Under the pieces are notes generated by a model that did not search any database, was not told where the DNA came from, and saw only the letters and a list, made by a program, of their open reading frames with translations. A DNA stretch of 64,000 nt from Spirodela intermedia. Taxonomy: Eukaryota; Streptophyta; Magnoliopsida; Alismatales; Araceae. This document shows positions 46,601 to 59,499 of this stretch, piece by piece. A program made the translations under genes and the position numbers. Every line of letters begins with the position of its first letter. Position 1 is the stretch's first letter. The stretch lies in the NCBI GenBank assembly GCA_902729315.2, contig LR746275.1:3171001-3235000 (forward strand). Direction: 5' to 3'.

Positions 46601-49600
46601 TCAGAACAGACGGAACGAATTAGCAATTTTCTTTTGCTACTTGATCAACATGCTTTGCAGAAAAATGAAACTTGGTCTCTGAATCATGTTGCGGGGCCAC
46701 TTTTTGCTGGGTTGTTCCCGTTACTAAGATCTTTGGTGAGTGTCAAATGTATTTAACGTAATTTTTTTCATTTTTTATCATCACTCTCAGGATTGGTCTA
46801 CGAAGATGTGATTGTTTCTCTTGACTTCGTGCCTAATATTTTATTTCATCGCAACAAATGACACTTACTCGTGAATTCATCCTTCACTTTTTGATAAATG
46901 TTGGATACTCGTCAGTTTAACAGCTCCTCGCTCAAAATGAAAGTAGTCAATTAGATTTGCTTTCGTTTAGCAACAAATTTTCTGTATGCACTCCCCATAT
47001 ATCATATTCACCTGGTCAATTTTTTCAGATTGCATGTTACATAGGTATAAATATTTCGAAATCCAACAGTGAATTTTGGATGTTGGCATGTTAACCCAGG
47101 CTATCTATAAGTTTGAAGAGTTGTTGCTTCTGTGTGGAACCTGTTTTCTGGTACTACATTTCAGATGCTAATCGAAGACATCTGTGTTTTTGAATGTTGT
47201 TTTGGTAGTAACTTGTACATATTCCAATTTTTTGTGCACCTGGCAGACTTTCAACTTGGTTCCATATTGAAAGTTCTTCCTTACAAAAGGTTGTCTCCAG
47301 GGAAATCCGCTTACGTCATATTCATTTTGCTGTTACTTCAAATTGAAAGCTGTGAATCGTGTGTGAGATCAAGTTGGGCGATGTCAGGGAATTGTGGGCT
47401 TCATTTGGGGCCATGGAATGCATCAGAAATGCCCATGTAGAGCTGTTCTGATGAATTGATCTCACACACGATGCACAGCTTTTCATTTAATACATTCTTA
47501 AGCGTTGCACTTTCTAATTTATCAATCTATGATTATTCCGAAAATAATACATGATACCCTTGCCAAAAAGGCCGCACTAGGAACCATTTTCTGTTTATTC
47601 TCCCGTTGTTTTCCCCTTCTTACAGCTAATACAGGAAAGTTTGCTTAATATTTTTTCTTCGTATCTTAGTTTTTATCTGAGAACTGTAGGATCAGGTCGG
47701 CTGTTGACTTAGACAACTATGGGCCTGATTTATGTATTGGGTAGATACCAGAGTTACATCCTCTTTTCGTGTAAATATTTTTTCTATTGCTTTCTTTCCT
47801 AATGTAGTATTTGGGGCTGGGTCAACTTATGGCCAAATTATGGTTCTTGATGAGTTCTAGCTCTCCATGAAATCGCTTTTCTTCTTTAAATTCATATGGG
47901 AAGGCAATAATGAATGAACTGTTTAACAGAATGCTTCAATGTGAAATTGAACTAATCATATCAGGGTCGTACCACTGGGAGTATTGCTGCTGAGGCAGGC
48001 ACAGAGGTATGATTCAGGCACGAAAATAATGTGAACACATTAGTGTGACCTGACAACTAGCGGTGCAATAGCATTGTAAATTTTTTGTTTATACCCAGGA
48101 TCATTGTCGGTCAAGTATCATTGCTTCCCATTTGTAGTAGAGGGGATCACCAGTCTCATCCAGTAATGTATCATGTGATTAATATCTGAAGTGTTTTCTC
48201 CTACATCATAACACACAAGTGAGCGTTGATTTTGGAATGTGACGTGGGAATTAATATTTACCGATTAAATATAAATTAATGTTTTTGACAACGTCTTTCA
48301 TTCAGTCCAAAACATTTCGGATACATGAATGTGTTCTTATTTCGGGTTTACTTTGTCAAGAAGTTTTTTTTTATCTCAGATTCTTGATGTGTATCTATTT
48401 AAATCCTGTACAGGACTCCTCAGATGTTGTCAATGTCTTGCGCACTATGGTTGAAATTTTTGGACCAAGAACTATTGTGTCACATCTCTTTACTTCAAGT
48501 GCGCATTACAGAAGTGTGCTATCTGATGAAGGTGATGACAAAGTGATAACTGACGTCTTTTTGGACCTCTTCAAGGAAGACTTTGTTCCTTTGTGTTTGC
48601 AGAAGTATACACGCTCTAGCAGTTCAAGGCTTGATTTATTAATTTCTTTACTTGACAAGGAAATTTTCTCTGAACAATGGCTTGTAATCATGCTACATGC
48701 TAGAATGTTGGAACAATATCCTGGAACTGACCATGTTCGCGTGCTAGCAATGCTGATGGAGAAATTAAGAGAAAAAATTGGTGACAGAACACCAGGAAGT
48801 AAGTTACAACGTATAAGTATCAATTCAGAATGCTGGCAACACGACTTCTTAAATTCTGTGGCAGTTTCTATTGCCTGCCAACGCCCTCCATTCAGCGAAT
48901 CTGATGTTTCTTTTCTATGGTAACGTCTTGGCGTTTCTCATTTATAACAGTGTCACTGTATCTCCCATTATTACATATCCCTCCTGATGCAACTTGTTGC
49001 CTGTATATCGTTATTATGTTCATCACAAGTCGGGCTCATCTTTGTCCAATGGGTAACATAAATATTTATCAAAATTTGTTGAAAAGTTATCTTGCTTCTT
49101 CTCAACCCCAATGGATAATCTAAATATACCCGATCAAGAAATCATTATCAGGGGAGGGTATCTCAAAACTCATATGAGATGAATTAATTTTTGGAAAACA
49201 TAAATCCTTAATCACAGTTTTTGCACATTCAAATGTACTCAGAGCACAATTTCCTATAAACTTTGGCAAAGAGATCTGAGAGTGAGCGAAGTGGTAACCT
49301 TGATGAATGGATGCATGATCTTCCTATAGGACAAGCTCAAAGCTTAGCCATATTGAATAAATAAGTTATGATCTGGATAACCAAATATTTTTTTGAAGAG
49401 TCATTCTTGGGGATAAGCATTTTTTGCTTGCAACGCATTGCACCCTTTGCTTCATATTTATTCAATTTCTTTCATAAGTTTACTTCTGTGAGCTTCGCTT
49501 TGCATCTTCCCATGCATTTTAGGCATAATATTCTCTAATGTAGCTCTACATCACAACTCTGTACTACTCTGGTGATAGTCAATGAAAATCCCAAAGCTAC

Positions 49601-52600
49601 CCGCCCTGAAGTAGGAGCATTGGACCACAAATCTGCCCTGAACTCAACCAGGATGGATGGGTCAATAAGGAAACCAAGAATGATCATAAGATCACCCGTC
49701 TGAGAAATTGCTAGATGGGAAGTTTGCCCATATGACTAGTCATTTCACCCCATACTAATGTCACTGAATTTTTTTTTTCCCAAATGTAAATTTAGGGTCA
49801 AGACATACTATGCACTTGCCAGGAGAACTATAAATTTCAGTATCTTCGAGCAAAAAATACAATATTTGGATGTTTATGTCTGATTTCTCAAGTTTAAGTA
49901 AAATTTTGGAAAAAAATTATATTCTGAATGACATGGGTGTCCATTTCTTGTATGTTGTCTATATATGTTGCAGTGCTGCCCTTGGAGGGTCATCAGAATA
50001 TGATCAAGCCTGCTTTCTTTCTGGAGAAACCGTGCTTCTTGTATTTGAGGAAATTCTAAAAAAATTGGTGGGATTTCTTGTGGTATCTCCTTTCAAGTGG
50101 GTAAAGTCCGCAAGCTCTTTATTGCTGGCCTATGAAACATGGGATTTAATTCAGAAATGGGAAATGCCTTTCACGACGACCCTTGAAATCGCTCAATTTG
50201 CTTTTGACATTCTTGCTGGTAGTATCTATTGCTTGAAGAGGCTTGATAATGAATGTGGATTGATTGCTTCGATTTTAGCCGCCATACTCATTATTGGATG
50301 GGAGTATAACATAACATCCGAGGCATTTGTGGATGACGAGTCCGAGAATTTTTTGGGTTCGACCGATGCCAGTAATATAGGCAGTGAAGATGTGTATCTA
50401 GGTCATGTTGGTGCCAGATTGGTTCTAGGGAAGAAAATGTATGAGTTCCGTAGTAGGATTGGCTCTTCCTTCTTAAGAAGCCTTACCTCATCCAGTCGTG
50501 CAAAACTGGAGGATGCTTTGGTCCTGACTGTCAAGTCTGCAATATCTGACACAGATAGATTCACTGTTGACAGGACAACTACTCTGTGCTGCAAATGGGT
50601 GGTGGGCATGCTTGAAGATATTTGTCGAGATGGCACTGCTGAACAACAATTGTTAACAAAGTTATTGTCAAACGATGAATCTTGGACTTTCTGGGTTGGT
50701 CCATGCTCTGGTGATGGTGGGTCTGTTACTATTCATTCTGAGAATCCAGACAATACTCATGTGAGAAATTTTATTCCTAGTCTATGTTTTTACTTTTTTG
50801 TATTTTTTTAAAATGCGAACGATTCTCTATTTTTGAATCTTTTTAGGACGGTGGATGGTAACAAAGTTCATTAATAACAGAAAAAAAATTAGAAACTTTT
50901 ATTCGGTAGGGTGTAAACATGCTGGCATATTCTTTATTTCACGTGCAAAGTATCCTCGCCAAGTTGTGTGCTGACATACTCTATTAATAATGGGGAACAG
51001 TGAACACCAAGCCTTCTTCTAAAAAACCCTCACGGGGGTTTACTCTCCATATTGAAGTGTACCACACATATCTGCTCATTTGCCACAAGTAATCTAATTC
51101 CTCTACCACCTGTCAGCTACACCTCAATATAAGTAGGAGGTAAAGTGGTTCACAGGCCAGATGGATCTTATGCTCACTCATCTCGTAAGTTGCATTTTAT
51201 TTCAGATCTCTTTCATAAAAGGTGGCAAATAATTACATCTAGGTACTAAAAGAGCCTAAACTAACCATGGGCACACTCCACATTAATAAATGGAATGTTT
51301 GGTGGAGACTTGTGATACAGAAAGGCAGCAGATATGAGAATCAGTTCGATATACAATGCTACTTACGCATATCCTCCCCCATCCCCATCTTTATGAGTCA
51401 TCTTTGTACTACGGTTATGACCGTGTGACAGCACAATATCATCATCACCTTTTCCCCTTGCAAGTAGGGGAACAATATTCCTTGCTCCTTAATTATACAC
51501 GTTTACTGTGCGTTGGCTAAATACTGAATGCAGAAGTGATGTGTTTTACCATCATTTTACTATCTCTATTCTTTATGGAAACTCCCACAAAGCGGATCTC
51601 CACCTTCTAGGATGCTGGGTCAAGTGGAAAAGATAAATAACTTTGCTCAATCAGTCATCTGATATCTGACTTTTTCGATGGCGCTTCTTCCTCATCGCTG
51701 CTAGACATCTGCTATCCCTTCTGTTCCAACTACCACGTATTCTTTAGGAAATAGTAATTCAATGTCTCCCACTTGTGGATCCATCTAGATTTATTGTTGA
51801 TGTTTGTGAATTAGTCAATCATACTAAACGATTAACTCTGAAAGTTACAGGCATAATTCTCCATACCACGGTAAATGATTCAGCCCAATTGCTCTCTTGT
51901 TGCACTAAGTCTGTTGAGGTATATCTAAAAGGGTGAAATTTAGATATTTGCACCATTAATGTTTGGAATCGATTCCATTTTGAGCTGCAAATCTTCTAAA
52001 TGAGAATTGCCAGTAAAACAAATTTTATACACCGCAGGTTTCTTTGTTCAATATATATCTTATTACCTGTATTAATGTATTCAACAAATCCTGAGGTCTC
52101 AAGTCGCTCCATTTAATGTCCTTTTCGCATAGCATGTTGATATTCATGAACTTAAGTCTGCCCTCAATGAGAACAGTAATTCCATCTGACCACTTTGTTA
52201 CTCATCATTGAAATCAGGAGGTAGTTTTCTTTATCTGAAGCCTTGTAGCCTGTACCTCTGGACTGGGAACCAGAATATCTTATTTAACCATTTCTAACAT
52301 CTTCTTGAACCTAGAGATTTCACTATTAGTTTTACATAGATACTTGTGTTAACTTAAAGCATTAATTGATTAATATGCTAAAGCATTCAGTTCCTAAGAC
52401 ACGGCCATGCCCTCCAGATGTGGAAAGAGATTCGAATTGCAATGGTACCTCTACATTAAAGTTCAGGTGTGCATTATTCCCATGAGACGGCTTACTGGTA
52501 GTTGCACTTCTTTGGCCGAATTGTAACTGCTAGTTAATGATTCATTTATCAACCTCCCATTGGTAAAAATATTTTTCCTAGATTTCCTCCTGGTATTCTC

Positions 52601-55600
52601 TCCGTTCCATGGAACCATTATGTTACTATACCTGCTTGATGTACACTGATTTTTTTTAAAGAAGAAACGGTACGCTGTTTGATACTATTTATCATTCTTG
52701 CAGGAATTTACGCATCAGAGTTTTTCTGCTTTTGTAAGCAAGCTTGTTTTGAATCTCGGAGTTGATAAAATAATTGCTGGAGTCGCATCACTGACTCATA
52801 GCTCACTTGCGGAAGTACCTAAAGATCAGTCTGTATCTTTATCTTTTTCTCGTTCATGGCTTGCTGCTGAATTGCTATGTTCATGGAAATGGCATGGTGG
52901 TAGCGTTGCAGAATCCTTTTTACCATTATTGAATGCTTTTGCTAAAACTGAATCATCGGCTGAAAAAAGCATAGTATGTTGTGTTGCCAAGATATTAATA
53001 GATGGTGCCATAATCCATGCAACCACCGGTCTGGCCACCTTCCTAAATCCATGGATCCTATCAGACGATGAGGTTGAAAATATTCAGAATCCATATTTGA
53101 GAGCTCTCGTTTCTTTACTGTTGACACTTACTTTCAAAGATAGCACTTGGACCGAGAGAGAGGCTAATTTACTTTTAGACTATACTGTGGATAAACTATT
53201 TGTTGGAACAGAGGTAGACCTAAGTTGTTTAAAGATTCTTCCATTTATCCTAAATGTACTTATTCAGCCCCTGCGTAGTGGGGAACTTACATCTGATGAA
53301 TCTAAGGGATCATCTGCTCTGGATGCATTGACCGAAGACAGGGTGCACGGCTATGTCTTGAGTTGGCTTGAGAAAGCCCTTTCTCTGCCGTCTTTAGCTT
53401 TAAGTCGAGCTACCTCCGATGGTAATCATCGATTACTTTCCTTATTTGATTAGACATCTTTCATAAACTGTGGCTTTTTTTAAACGCATGCTGATTTTTC
53501 ATCATCTTTATCACAGATTCTGTGGAATGGGTTCAAGTGGTCATTTCTTGCTTCCCTTTATGCATAACTAGAGAGAGCAGAAATATCCGAGTCAAAGCAT
53601 TGCAGGATATCAATCATTTGGAAAGAAAATCTCTGCTGTCTTTATTTCGAAAACAAAAATGCTCGTTGGAGATTAATTCGGCAACAACGGCACAAATGAT
53701 GTTAGCAAATTTAACAGCAGTTGCTGTTGGTTATTGCTGGCTGGAATTTGATGAAGTTGACTGGGACTACGTGTTTTCTCAGTTGCATTTATGGACAAAT
53801 TCAACTGTTCTCGTGATGGAGGAAGCTGCAGAGAATGTTGATTCTATTATTGTGAATGCTAAGCCTGGTGACAGTTCAGATAGTGTATCGAGAAAGCTTG
53901 AGGTGGCAGTGCAGATCATCGGTCCTCAACCGATAAATATCACCAGGACTGCACTTATTATATTCTCTCTATTTTCTCAGCTTGCAGAAGATGAGGAAAT
54001 GAGAACTTGTGAGGTGTTGCAGTCCATTAAGTCCAAAACTTGGGAATCTATCAAGAACGACCTAATTGAACACACACTTCGCCTGTTCTTTTCTACTGGT
54101 GCAACAGAGGCTATTGCGAGTTCCTTTGGTGCGGAGACATCGTCTGTTATTGCATCAAATAGGCTTTTATATTCTCAGTTTTGGGAGCTCGTTGGTTTCT
54201 GTGCCATCAATTCACCTGATCATGTGAGGACTTCAGCTGTGCAGTCAATGGATCTTTGGGGTCTTAGTAAGGGATCCGTTACTGCATTGTATGCAATCCT
54301 TTTCTCATCAAAACCTCTCTCTTCCTTACAATTCGCTGCCTTTCATATCCTTTCATCAGAGCCCGTCTGTCGCTTGTCAGTCCTAAAAGAAAGTTGCCTA
54401 CAAGATGATACTCAAAGCGAAAATGTTGTTGGCTCGTCCTTGGATGAATCTATTTGTTTGAGGGATGAGATCTCTTGCATTATCGAAAAACCTGCTGCTG
54501 AAGTTCTCAAAACGGATTTAACATCGCCGCTTCGTGTAAGTATGGTGGATTTTGCACTATAACTATGTTTTTTTCACTATCTTGCATTTTCTGCCAGGAT
54601 TTATTTTTTACTTACCGTTTTATTAATTTTATTTATTTATATTCAGATTGGAACTATTATGTTTTAATTGTTTTGCATGTGTAGGTAAATATATTTCTTG
54701 CATGGGCTTTGTTGCTGTCTCATTTACAGTCACTACCATCTTCTTCCCTTCTGAAAGAGAAATTGATCCAGTGCATTCAAGATTCCATTAGTCCACTGAT
54801 ACTGGATTTAGTATTCCAACAATTCCCACTGAAAGCAGGCTCATTACATAGTCTGAAGAAGAAGGACGCTGAGCTTCCCATTGAAACATCGAAGGCTGCT
54901 AATGGTGCAAAGCATGCGATAACCACATGCTCATTGTTCTTTGCTATCGAGACGTTTTGGCCCATTGATGTGGATTCAATGGCTTCACTCGCCGGCTCTA
55001 TCTATGGATTGATGATTCGCCTCTTACCTGCTTATGTTCGAAACTGGTTTACTGCCTTGCGTGATCGATCTTCGTCGCAGTCTATTGAATCATTCACAAA
55101 ACTTTGGTGCAGCCCTCCTCTCTTCTCGGAGGAGCTATCTCAGGTATCAGCTGACAAATTATATTATTCTTGTCTTCTATTTTTTTTCTATATAGAGCTT
55201 GGCTCGGATTGATGGAAAGAAGCTCAAGAGTAACAGCGATGCCTGATTATTATTTTTATTATTATTATTTTCTTCATGGGTTAGATGAAGGCATTATATA
55301 ATCAAAATTTCCTGATGTTTTATCCTAAGAGAAGTTCATCTTTTCCAATCTGATCATTTGATCTAAATCGAACCAGATAGCCACTTTTTGGAAGCTAAAT
55401 AATCTATTGATATGCTCTATGCACAGAAATAATACTCAAACTGTAACCAGGTCAATTCACCACTTTGTTACTGTCTTCTGGGTCAATCCCCTGGAAGGAC
55501 CAATCTGACCCACCAATTTTTTGAAATGATATTTTGCATTTTTTTTGTATGGATAGGATAAAAATATTTCATTAATTAATAATTTTATTAGAAACAGAAT

Positions 55601-56630
55601 CCATTGATTCGCACTCACAATGACTATACTAGCTTCACAGGGGTTAAAATTATTTTCTTGACATGTGCCTAAGGCAAGGAGAAAAAAGACGATTTGTGGC
55701 TCTGTAATTTCTTTTCTTTAAAAATTATAATTCTCTGTTTTTACCATGGAAAATAATAATTTTAGCGCTTTTATTGTCTGTCTCTTATTTGTGGTTTCTT
55801 TTTTCTCCATCATGTGAGCATAAATTCCTGAAAACATAATAAAACGAAATAGCATCAGCTCCAAGTCATTCTTCCTGGTTGCATTGGAAAATTTGGTAAA
55901 TTGCACAGATTTTACTGCTAAAAATATGGTCAGGTGCTACATTGATGCGAAATATAAGGTTGTGCCGAAGTCAACCTCGCATATTCATTTAATTCACACA
56001 CACAGACAAGCACATAGATTGCAACGTTGACTTTATTGTTTTCAAGTATCTTCAAATTGACCGTGAGCTTACTTACATATATAGAAGGAAACCTTATGAT
56101 GGGCGAATATCATCTGTAATGTCGACCTAAACATGATAAAATTTTACAAAGCGAATCATAGAACTGGTAAATTATCAGTAGTGAATGGTTGCCATATACC
56201 TTCAACTGACATCATCATCGTCGTTGACTGAGTGTTAATAATTTCTCAGATCAAGGGGGCTGCCTTTGGCGATGATAACTTCTCTGTAACTTTGAACAAG
56301 TCTGCGCTGGAGATAATTGCCACTTATAAGAAAGAGGAGTCGGGAATGGATTTGGTCATTCGCCTTCCCGGCTGTTACCCACTGAGACCTGTGGACGTTG
56401 ACTGCACAAGAAGCCTGGGTGTGAGCGAAGTGAAGCAGAGAAAGTGGCTTCTCTCCCTGACCGCCTTCGTTTGCAACCAGGTTAGTAATCTTCTATGCAA
56501 ACTGAATCTCAAGTTATTTTCATGGTATCATCGATCAGATTCTGCAAAAATTGAGTAAATAGAAAAAATATATATATTATACATCACCAAAGGCAGCTCC
56601 CTTCTTGGCACAAGGGGCACAATAGGAAAA

Positions 56631-56693
<63 letters not shown>

Positions 56694-57037
56694 CTATCTC
56701 TCTCCTGCATACATGTTTGAGTTGTTTTCATTCATTGTACTTGCTTCTGTGAAAAGGAATTGTCAGAGTTTCTCTCTCTTATAGTTGAGCGCGGATTTGT
56801 TAATTGCAGAACGGAGCAATCGCAGAAGCTATTCGAACGTGGAAGAGCAACCTGGACAGAGAGTTCGAAGGGGTGGAGGAGTGCCCCATCTGCTACAGCA
56901 TCATCCACACCACCAACCACAGCCTCCCTCGGCTGGCCTGCAAAACCTGCAAGCACAAGTTCCATTCTGCCTGCCTCTACAAGTGGTTCTCCACCTCCCA
57001 CAAGTCAACCTGCCCCTTGTGCCAGACCCCCTTCTGA
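37644..57037 (+). CDS. LTN1: E3 ubiquitin ligase listerin (LTN1), 16 exons
   Basis: Exons: 37644-37699, 37787-37898, 38828-38890, 40992-41069, 41764-41855, 42836-42938, 43262-43414, 45522-46177, 46291-46735, 48414-48919, 49974-50760, 52704-53421, 53517-54535, 54685-55143, 56250-56480, 56810-57037. They join in phase into 1901 residues. Listerin sits on stalled 60S subunits and ubiquitinates trapped nascent chains in ribosome-associated quality control. The start ([19 protein letters not shown], then [12 protein letters not shown]) and the HEAT-like helical body ([41 protein letters not shown]) match the family. The C-terminus has [20 protein letters not shown] and a RING-variant domain with metal ligands C1851, C1854, C1870, C1873, H1878, C1881, C1894 and C1897. 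No stops or missing ligands were seen. Length is close to what I recall for Arabidopsis LTN1. Introns of 1-2 kb hold AT-rich and repeat-like DNA. Confidence 0.95.
38891..40991 (+). other. LTN1 intron 3 (2.1 kb)
   Basis: An AT-rich intron with GT and AG ends. I see no nested gene; short open frames have no family match. Confidence 0.7.
43415..45521 (+). other. LTN1 intron 7 (2.1 kb) with a promoter-like relic
   Basis: The intron contains an 81-codon open frame (44139-44384). Some 230 bp later comes TATAAATA at 44614-44621, preceded by an ACACGTGG G-box near 44551. The layout resembles the control region of an LTR element or integrated reverse-transcribing virus. No polymerase or gag motif is visible, so the class is open. 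Confidence 0.45.
50761..52703 (+). other. LTN1 intron 11 (1.9 kb)
   Basis: An AT-rich intron. A 75-bp stretch at 52391-52465 is bounded by AG and GT and is open in one frame only, which does not match the phase of exon 11. I therefore treat it as intron. Confidence 0.65.
56634..56705 (+). repeat. (TC)n/(TATC)n microsatellite in LTN1 intron 15
   Basis: TC units with a short block of TATC units, about 100 bp before the final exon. Confidence 0.9.
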
Positions 57038-57278
57038 AGTCAACGTCACAGCCTACACCGACGCCTCGGTGGAGTGGGGACTTTGACCTCCGACCCATGA
57101 TGACAACACACCCGAGTTTATTAGTTAGCCTCTTTTGTTCTCGGTCATATAGTTTATGATAGTGAGAGAGAGATATATAGTGAGCCCTTCCGAGTGTTGG
57201 GTCTGGTTCTCATTTCTCAATCTGTTGGTTCATGGGTAATTTATCAAGTTGCGTTCTTGGCCGCATTTCCGGTGACAG

Positions 57279-57313
<35 letters not shown>

Positions 57314-57492
57314 AGCGTCCAAAACCTCGACAACATTGCATCCTTTACGGGAAAAGAGCTAATTTTTCTGTTAATCTTGGTTTCGTGGAGATGGAGAGAG
57401 AGAGAGAAATAAACAGAGAGAGAGGGAGAGAGAGAGAGTCCACAGCCGGAGGCTGCTCGTCGACTGGGCATTCTCGCCATGGTTAGTGGAAG
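57038..57492. other. LTN1 3'UTR and PPR leader
   Basis: Tight spacing of 455 bp between two genes on the same strand. It contains (CT)n at about 57281-57310 and (GA)n at about 57391-57437. The second repeat lies just before the PPR start, again a purine-repeat leader. Confidence 0.55.
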
Positions 57493-59232
57493 ATGCGTAT
57501 TCCTCGCGCCGGCTCCTCACCGGAGCAAGAGGCGATGCTCCTCCTCCATCAGTGCAACACCCTCGACCATCTACGGCAGGTCCAAGCTCTCATTCTCAAG
57601 TCCTCCCTCCATCGCCACCCCTTCCTCCTCGCCAAGTTCCTCCGCCGCTGCTTCTCCCTCCCCTCCCCAGAAGCCCTTCCCTATGGCCTCTCCCTCTTCC
57701 ACCACCACCCAAATCCCGACGGATTCCTCTGCAACACTGCCATCGCTGCTCATCTCAGGGCCGGCCGCCCCGCCGAGTCCCTCCGCCTCTTCCGCCACAT
57801 GCAGCGCCTCGCCATTACCGTCGACAGCTTCGGCGTCTCCCTCGCCGTGCAGGGCGGCGCCGGCTGCCGCGACGCGCGCGCCGGCTGCGTGCTCCACGGG
57901 CAGGCCGCCAAGCGCGGGTTCTCCGCCGACGTCTTCGTCCAGACGGCCCTCGTGGAGATGTACGCCAAGACCGGGGGCATCTCCATGGCCAGGCAGCTGT
58001 TCGACGAAATGCCCCGCAGGGACTTGGTGGCGCACAATGTGATGCTGGGGGAGTACGTCTCCTGTGGGGAGATTGCTGCGGCTCGGAAGCTGTTCGAGGA
58101 GATGCCTTCCAGAGACCTCGTGTCCTGGAACACGATGATCCATGGCCTCGCCGTCTCCGGCGACCTCGCCGGAGCGAGGGAGATCTTCGAAAGGAGCCGG
58201 GAGAGGGATGTGATCTCTTGGAGCTCCATGATTTCAGGGTACGCCCGGAGAAGGCTCCCCGGGGAGGCTCTGGAGCTTTTCCGGGAGATGCAGGTGGCCG
58301 GAGTGTCGCCGGACAAGGTCACCATGGCTAGCCTCCTCTCCGCCGCCGGCGACCTGGGTGCTCTGGCCACCGGCAGGATGATCCACGACTACGTCAACAA
58401 GAACAGGATGGAGATGGACGTAAAGCTCGATACCTCTCTTCTGGACATGTACGCAAAGTGCGGAGACATCGAGAGCTCCCTCGTCGTCTTCGAGAGGATG
58501 AATGAGAGGGATGTCTTCGCGTGGAGTGCGATGATTGCAGGGCTCGCCAACCATGGCCGAGCTGAGTACGCCCTCGAACTCTTCTCAGAGATGTTGTCCC
58601 AGGGGGTGGAGCCGAACGGGAGCACCTTCGTGGGGGTCCTCTCTGCCTGTAACCATGCCGGATTGGTGAGCAGAGGGCGAGCTTATTTCAACTCTATGGC
58701 CGGCGTTCATGGGATCGCCCCCACGATCGAGCACTACGGGTGCCTGGTTGACCTCCTGGGCAGAGCTGGGCATCTTCACGAGGCGAGAGAGGTGATCATG
58801 GCGATGCCGGTTGAGCCCGACGCCGTCCTCTGGAGGGCTTTGCTTGGGGCCTGCAGAGTTCACAAGAATCTGGAACTGGCAAGAGAAGCTGCCATCGAGC
58901 TGGTGAAAATGGAGCCTTGGGTTGAGGGGCATTACGTGCTCTTCTCCAACGTCCTCGCTCAGGCGAGCAGGTGGGATGGGGTGGCCGGCGTGAGGAGGAC
59001 GATGAAGGAGAGTGGTATCAAGAAGGTTCCCGGGAGCAGCTCTGTGGAGGTCGACGGTGTTGTCTATGCTTTTATCGCAGGCGACCGGTCGCATCCCCGG
59101 AGCGAGGAGATATACGCAATGCTTGATGAGATGAACTGGTCAACTGGTAAGAAGCTCACCGGAGATGTCGCCGGCGCTGTTGAGGACGATGACTTCTCAG
59201 GTTGGTCGAACGAGTCTGAGCTTGCCTCTTGA
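57493..59232 (+). CDS. PLS-class PPR protein, E/E+ type, single exon
   Basis: 579 residues, likely an organellar RNA-binding protein in C-to-U editing or related processing. Repeats run from about residue 75 and include FVQTALVEMYAKTGGISMAR, DLVSWNTMIHGLAVSGDLAG, DVISWSSMISGYARRRLPGE and LDTSLLDMYAKCGDIESSLV. The E domain (LWRALLGACRVHKNLELARE, then HYVLFSNVLAQASRWDGVAG) ends with PGSSSVEVDGVVYAFIAGDR and SHPRSEEIYAMLDEM. The DYW domain is missing and the protein ends ELAS. The start at 57493 is the first in-frame ATG. An ATG at 57479 is out of frame by 14 bp and opens a long overlapping frame that I treat as a shadow. A clean targeting peptide is not obvious. Coding DNA is strongly GC-rich. 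Confidence 0.93.
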   Translation: MRIPRAGSSPEQEAMLLLHQCNTLDHLRQVQALILKSSLHRHPFLLAKFLRRCFSLPSPEALPYGLSLFHHHPNPDGFLCNTAIAAHLRAGRPAESLRLFRHMQRLAITVDSFGVSLAVQGGAGCRDARAGCVLHGQAAKRGFSADVFVQTALVEMYAKTGGISMARQLFDEMPRRDLVAHNVMLGEYVSCGEIAAARKLFEEMPSRDLVSWNTMIHGLAVSGDLAGAREIFERSRERDVISWSSMISGYARRRLPGEALELFREMQVAGVSPDKVTMASLLSAAGDLGALATGRMIHDYVNKNRMEMDVKLDTSLLDMYAKCGDIESSLVVFERMNERDVFAWSAMIAGLANHGRAEYALELFSEMLSQGVEPNGSTFVGVLSACNHAGLVSRGRAYFNSMAGVHGIAPTIEHYGCLVDLLGRAGHLHEAREVIMAMPVEPDAVLWRALLGACRVHKNLELAREAAIELVKMEPWVEGHYVLFSNVLAQASRWDGVAGVRRTMKESGIKKVPGSSSVEVDGVVYAFIAGDRSHPRSEEIYAMLDEMNWSTGKKLTGDVAGAVEDDDFSGWSNESELAS

Positions 59233-59499
59233 AGGACTGGTGAGGATTGTTGGGCTCTGCTTCTTTTTTGATCTACTCCCCATGTTAAGTGGAATGGAAG
59301 AACCAGAAGAAGGAATGAAAGATGCCTTCAGAAGCTTTCCTCCTCTTCTTCTGCTTCAAGAACTTTTGCAGAGGAAGCTGATAAGAAGGAAGCAGATTGC
59401 AGTTACTGTTCTGATCTTCCGCTTTGCTTGTTGAATCCCGACGTAAGATTCTCTCTCTCAGTATCTGAATTTGATATAAACTAGATGTTTCTGCCGCAT
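59233..59499. other. PPR 3' flank
   Basis: Probable 3'UTR and flank; nothing recognisable. Confidence 0.4.

Noticed and set aside
47132-47440. 102-codon open frame in LTN1 intron 9
   Set aside because: No similarity to listerin; exons 9 and 10 join in phase without it.
52391-52465. AG/GT-bounded 75-bp segment in LTN1 intron 11
   Set aside because: The only open frame does not fit the phase left by exon 11, and the conserved protein is continuous without it.
57486-58331. Long plus-strand frames overlapping the PPR gene at 57493
   Set aside because: Low-complexity Arg/Pro/Ser products in the wrong frame of a GC-rich PPR gene.
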